NCBI GenBank assembly: GCA_018402545.1
Contig: JAGYIL010000002.1
Span: forward strand, 434,001 to 498,000
DNA: 64,000 nucleotides
Reading direction: 5' to 3'
From: Saccharospirillum sp.
Lineage (GTDB): Bacteria > Pseudomonadota > Gammaproteobacteria > Pseudomonadales > Natronospirillaceae
Part shown: piece after piece, positions 61,265 to 64,000 of the stretch
Layout of the letters: each line of letters opens with the position of its first letter
Position numbering within the stretch: the stretch's first letter is position 1
Made by a program: the position numbers and the translations under genes
The notes under the pieces: generated by a model
Database searches by the model: none
The model's input: the letters and a program-made list of their open reading frames with translations, nothing else
Told to the model about the DNA's origin: nothing

Positions 61265-61843
61265 GTGTCTAAACGAGAACAGCAGAAAGCCGCCACGCAG
61301 CAGAAGCTGCTGAATGAAGCCAAACGCCTGTTCATTGAACAGGGGTATGAGGGAACGACGACGCGCCAGGTCGCAACCGCCTGTGGTGTCAGTATTGGAA
61401 CTGTGTTTGCTCACTTCCCGGATAAAGTTGCGCTTCTGAAAGCCATTCTGTTTCATGATATCGAACGCATTTTGGCTAGGGTGCGGGACCAACTGAGCCC
61501 GGATACCGACGCTTTTACGGCTTTTCTGGTTTATGCCCGCGCGCTCTATGGCTTTTACAGTGAGCACCCGCCACTGAGCCAGGCCCTGCTGGCCAACAGC
61601 CTGTTTCAGTACGCGGCGTTTGAAGAGCAGTTGCGAGGCTATATTCAGGAGTTGAGCGGGCGCCTGGTTTTGGTTGATGGTTGCTCTCAGGAAGAGGCCG
61701 ACACAGTGGCCTATAACCTGATGGGGAACTATTTTTTGGTGTTAATGGAAGGGTTGGCAAGCGGCAACACGAAGCCGGAGCAATGGCTTCAAACACTGGA
61801 GCGTCTGGCCGGGCCGTTGCGTGATTGGGTGCGTGCCAGCTAG
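61265..61843 (+). CDS. TetR/AcrR-family transcriptional regulator
   Basis: A 192-residue regulator: KREQQKAATQQKLLNEAKRLFIEQGYEGTTTRQVATACGVSIGTVFAHFPDKVALLKAIL is the TetR HTH domain, and the rest the ligand-binding helices. AGGAGG ends directly at ATG 61259 and leaves no room for that codon to be used; GTG 61265 is 6 nt from it and is chosen. It probably represses itself and the divergent monooxygenase/DUF6463 unit. Confidence 0.92.
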   Translation: MSKREQQKAATQQKLLNEAKRLFIEQGYEGTTTRQVATACGVSIGTVFAHFPDKVALLKAILFHDIERILARVRDQLSPDTDAFTAFLVYARALYGFYSEHPPLSQALLANSLFQYAAFEEQLRGYIQELSGRLVLVDGCSQEEADTVAYNLMGNYFLVLMEGLASGNTKPEQWLQTLERLAGPLRDWVRAS

Positions 61844-61887
61844 TCTGACTAAAGGTAGGGGGTGAATCCGGTAAAAGGAGTTAACAG

Positions 61888-62265
61888 GTGACCTACGATG
61901 AGTTCAATGATTTTTGCCAGGCGCTGCCCGCCACCACGCACGTTGTCCAATGGGGCGGAGCCCAGGTCTGGAAAGTAGGCGGAAAGGTATTCGCCATTGG
62001 CGGCTGGGGTGACAATGACAGCCCGGCCTATACCTTTAAAACCTCTGATCTGGATTACGACGTGCTGCGAGAACAGCCCGGTTTTCGACCCGCGCCCTAC
62101 CTCGCTTCCCGGGGCATGAAGTGGATTCAGCAAGTTGATGCATCTGCCGGTGCAGATGAAGAACTCAAATATTACCTCACTGAATCACACCGGATTGTCT
62201 CGCTTGGCCTAAGCAAGAAAAAACAGAAAGAGTTTGGGCTGAATCAGGATGAGAACCTTCAGTGA
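61888..62265 (+). CDS. MmcQ/YjbR-family protein
   Basis: A 125-residue DNA-binding-like protein: MTYDEFNDFCQALPATTHVVQWGGAQVWKVGGKVFAIGGW, KTSDLDYDVLREQPGFRPAPYLASRGMKWI and the YLTESHRIV end of the YjbR fold (CyaY-like). The function is unknown. GTG 61888 has AAAAGGAG 8 nt upstream. Confidence 0.9.
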   Translation: MTYDEFNDFCQALPATTHVVQWGGAQVWKVGGKVFAIGGWGDNDSPAYTFKTSDLDYDVLREQPGFRPAPYLASRGMKWIQQVDASAGADEELKYYLTESHRIVSLGLSKKKQKEFGLNQDENLQ

Positions 62266-62326
62266 GGGCTCCCTAGTGACCTTAGCCGATGTTTATTGAA
62301 CGAACACTGCCCAAGTGCGCGAACGT

Positions 62327-62731
62327 TCAGGCGGTTGCCGCACCGGCCCTCATGCGCTTCAACCAGTAGCGTTCCAGGCAGGCAAACCCCATAACCAGCA
62401 GTGCCACATCGGCCAGCAGCAGGTGCCCCCAGAGACTGAGTTGCTGCACATAAACCAGCATGACGACGGGCGTTGCGATGATCCAGCTCATATCCAGTGC
62501 GAACACCCAGGCGACTCGGGTGATTGAACCGGAACCGGGCAGCGCGCGTCGCACCATAAAAACGCCGAGTGCGAACAGCACCAGGCCTGCGCCCACCAGT
62601 TGCAGCAGCCAGGGCGCGACGCCCCCCATAAATTCGCCGATAGGGTTCGGAACGGCCATTAACAACAGGCCGGCAATGGCAGATGTAACGGTATTGGTCA
62701 GTAAGGTGGCAGATAAGCTGGGTACTTTCAT
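62327..62731 (-). CDS. Hypothetical four-helix membrane protein
   Basis: A 134-residue protein with four hydrophobic segments (about 8-25, 38-60, 73-92 and 98-118). No known family. It is divergent from the XRE/MmyB regulator (138 nt apart), which suggests it may be its target, a frequent arrangement for that family. Confidence 0.75.
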   Translation of the reverse strand: MKVPSLSATLLTNTVTSAIAGLLLMAVPNPIGEFMGGVAPWLLQLVGAGLVLFALGVFMVRRALPGSGSITRVAWVFALDMSWIIATPVVMLVYVQQLSLWGHLLLADVALLVMGFACLERYWLKRMRAGAATA

Positions 62732-62869
62732 GGGGTCTTCCTCATCGAACGGGTTGAGCGTTCACTGTCCCGGTTTCGATGACGCCGCTCAATTACCCCG
62801 GAGGTAATGGTCCTGCGTGCTTTTATGGGCGAGGATAGCGTTTAACCTATGGAATAACGGAGCACACCG

Positions 62870-63661
62870 ATGGGGTCGGCCGGTCACCTACTTGCTACCT
62901 TGCGCCGCGCCAGGCGTTTTTCACAGCTGGAACTCAGTCTGCAGGCCGAGGTGTCCGCACGGCACATCAGTTTTATCGAAACCGGTCGTACCCAGCCCAG
63001 CCGGGAAATGGTGTTGCGACTTGCTGACGTTATGGGCCTGGCACACCGCGACTGTAACCGCTTGATGAACGCCTGTGGCTATGCCCCGGTATACACCGAC
63101 CTGCCACTTGAAGAAGCCGCGATGGAGCCGGTTCGGCATGCCTTGAAGATGATGCTCGACAAGCAAGACCCCTACCCGGCCGCCGTGCTTCACAACACCT
63201 GGGACCTGAACCTGGCGAACCAGTCGCTACAGCGATTGCTCAGTGCCCTGCTGCCGGCGTCTAGCCTTCAGGGGCGCATCAACATGCTGGAGATTATTTT
63301 CGACCCGCAAGGCCTGAGGCCCTACATGACCAACTGGGAGGCCATCGCCGGCATGTTGTTGCGACGCCTGGCACTGCAGCTGCAAACCCAACCGAAACAG
63401 GAGCTGACCAGTCTGATGGACCGGCTGCTCGCCATGGACCCACCCGCCAACTGGCAAACCCCGGAGCCGAACACTTGGGAAGGCCCCATGCTGACCTCGG
63501 AACTGCTCATCAATGGCCAGGCATTGAGTGTGTTTTCAACGCTGAGCAGCTTCGGTACCGCCCTGGATGCTGGCGTGCAGGAACTGATGATAGAAAGCTA
63601 TTTCCCGGCCAATGACGCAACGCGTCTGTTTTTTGAAACCATGGCCGCACAGGCCGATTAA
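62870..63661 (+). CDS. XRE-family regulator with MmyB-like ligand-binding domain
   Basis: A 263-residue regulator. The HTH is LLATLRRARRFSQLELSLQAEVSARHISFIETGRTQPSREMVLRLADVMGL, and the C-terminal part (RHALKMMLDKQDPYPAAVLHNTWDLNLANQSLQRLL, NMLEIIFDPQGLRPYMTNWEAIAG) is a PAS-like MmyB domain that binds fatty-acid-like ligands in the known members. ATG 62870 has GGAG 8 nt upstream. Confidence 0.9.
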   Translation: MGSAGHLLATLRRARRFSQLELSLQAEVSARHISFIETGRTQPSREMVLRLADVMGLAHRDCNRLMNACGYAPVYTDLPLEEAAMEPVRHALKMMLDKQDPYPAAVLHNTWDLNLANQSLQRLLSALLPASSLQGRINMLEIIFDPQGLRPYMTNWEAIAGMLLRRLALQLQTQPKQELTSLMDRLLAMDPPANWQTPEPNTWEGPMLTSELLINGQALSVFSTLSSFGTALDAGVQELMIESYFPANDATRLFFETMAAQAD

Positions 63662-63669
63662 CAGCTCGA

Positions 63670-64000
63670 TCAGCGCAAATCATTCAGCCAGGCTTTGCAG
63701 CTTTGTTCGAATAACGCTCGCGGGGTCGCCTTCTTCTTCTTCGGGGGGTTGGCCGCCCACAAAACGCCCAGCCCTTCTGTCAACGCCATGGCCTGTATCG
63801 CCAGCGTGCGAGCGGTGTTGGTTGATACCAGTCGCCGTTGAGCCAGGTCTTCTTCGGCCAGTTGGGTGAGCCGGTCTTCGATTGTCCGCTGTCTTTCGAT
63901 AAATGCCTCGCTGTGTTCTGGCAGCAGTGACCAGACAAAGCGCTGATACGCCGGCAGCGGAATCTCCAGCGACGTCAGTTCATCGATTAGTTGAGCATAT
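63670..64000 (-). CDS. TetR-family regulator (5' part outside the window)
   Basis: The last 109 codons of a minus-strand gene: AQLIDELTSLEIPLPAYQRFVWSLLPEHSEAFIERQRTIEDRL and ALTEGLGVLWAANPPKK, ending CKAWLNDLR. The long helices and the MALTEGLG segment match TetR C-terminal ligand-binding domains. The HTH is outside the window. Convergent with the MmyB regulator, 8 nt apart. Confidence 0.7.
   Translation of the reverse strand, partial: YAQLIDELTSLEIPLPAYQRFVWSLLPEHSEAFIERQRTIEDRLTQLAEEDLAQRRLVSTNTARTLAIQAMALTEGLGVLWAANPPKKKKATPRALFEQSCKAWLNDLR

Overview
The window is chromosomal DNA of a gammaproteobacterium. The order trkH-trkA-rsmB-fmt-def facing lysM-dprA-tsaC-hemF, with glyQ alongside, is the arrangement of Pseudomonas and Oceanospirillales-type genomes; the GC-rich core, TRAP transporter and the kinds of intergenic repeats suggest a marine or saline relative (an inference; no rRNA or tRNA gene was seen).

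Layout. 1-12.1 kb: housekeeping genes (glyQ partial, Trk potassium uptake, tRNA formylation and deformylation, 16S rRNA methylation, DprA, TsaC, HemF). 12.1-19.5 kb: a catabolic locus with a proline-racemase-superfamily enzyme, an MDR oxidoreductase, a UspA protein, a complete TRAP transporter (dctM, dctQ, dctP) and an upstream regulator with two HTH segments. 19.9-22.2 kb: soxR, a VOC-fold protein whose promoter carries a near-perfect SoxR box, and chrA. 22.3-25 kb: a BaeSR-like two-component pair with a Spy/CpxP-like periplasmic protein. 25.1-35.1 kb: Leu/Glu/Phe-type dehydrogenase, a signalling cluster (multi-sensor kinase, single-domain receiver, HPt-REC-REC-GGDEF protein, REC-HDOD protein), a Bcr/CflA exporter, folA and a purine phosphoribosyltransferase.

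35.8-46.1 kb is the most unusual part: a run of about 20 small, AT-richer genes, all on the + strand and separated by integron attC recombination sites (five or more well formed, three of them nearly identical copies). No integron integrase is recognisable in the window, so this is a cassette array without intI (a CALIN), or one cut off from its integrase. Cassettes include an RpiB-like protein, a DHCW cupin, antibiotic-monooxygenase-like, MltR-like, GIY-YIG-like, DUF4240, GNAT, LMW phosphatase-like, Nudix, SRPBCC and nucleotidyltransferase-like proteins and several small membrane proteins. Toward the right end genes are broken by frameshifts or a nonsense codon and attC sites have shrunk to bare core sites. 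An IS30-family insertion closes the array at 46.15-47.23 kb.

47.2-51.5 kb holds cassette-like single-domain genes without attC sites (RibD-type deaminase, ASCH, GrpB, AlkD-like, monooxygenase-like, DUF938, SRPBCC, a GNAT remnant). 51.7-64 kb returns to ordinary accessory chromosome: an unrecognised 664-residue protein with a possible Cys/His/Asn hydrolase signature, an NmrA-like reductase beside a LysR regulator, DUF4386, a DUF2975-XRE pair behind a perfect 21-bp palindrome, metY, GNAT, a FAD monooxygenase/DUF6463 pair divergent from a TetR regulator across a 29-bp palindromic operator, YjbR, an XRE/MmyB regulator and the 3' end of another TetR gene.

Three kinds of intergenic structured repeats recur: large inverted repeats with a shared CCGTCCATGG core (0.96 and 4.2 kb), a hairpin whose arms are phased 17-nt units (10 kb), and heptamer-periodic arrays (20.4 and 29.1 kb).
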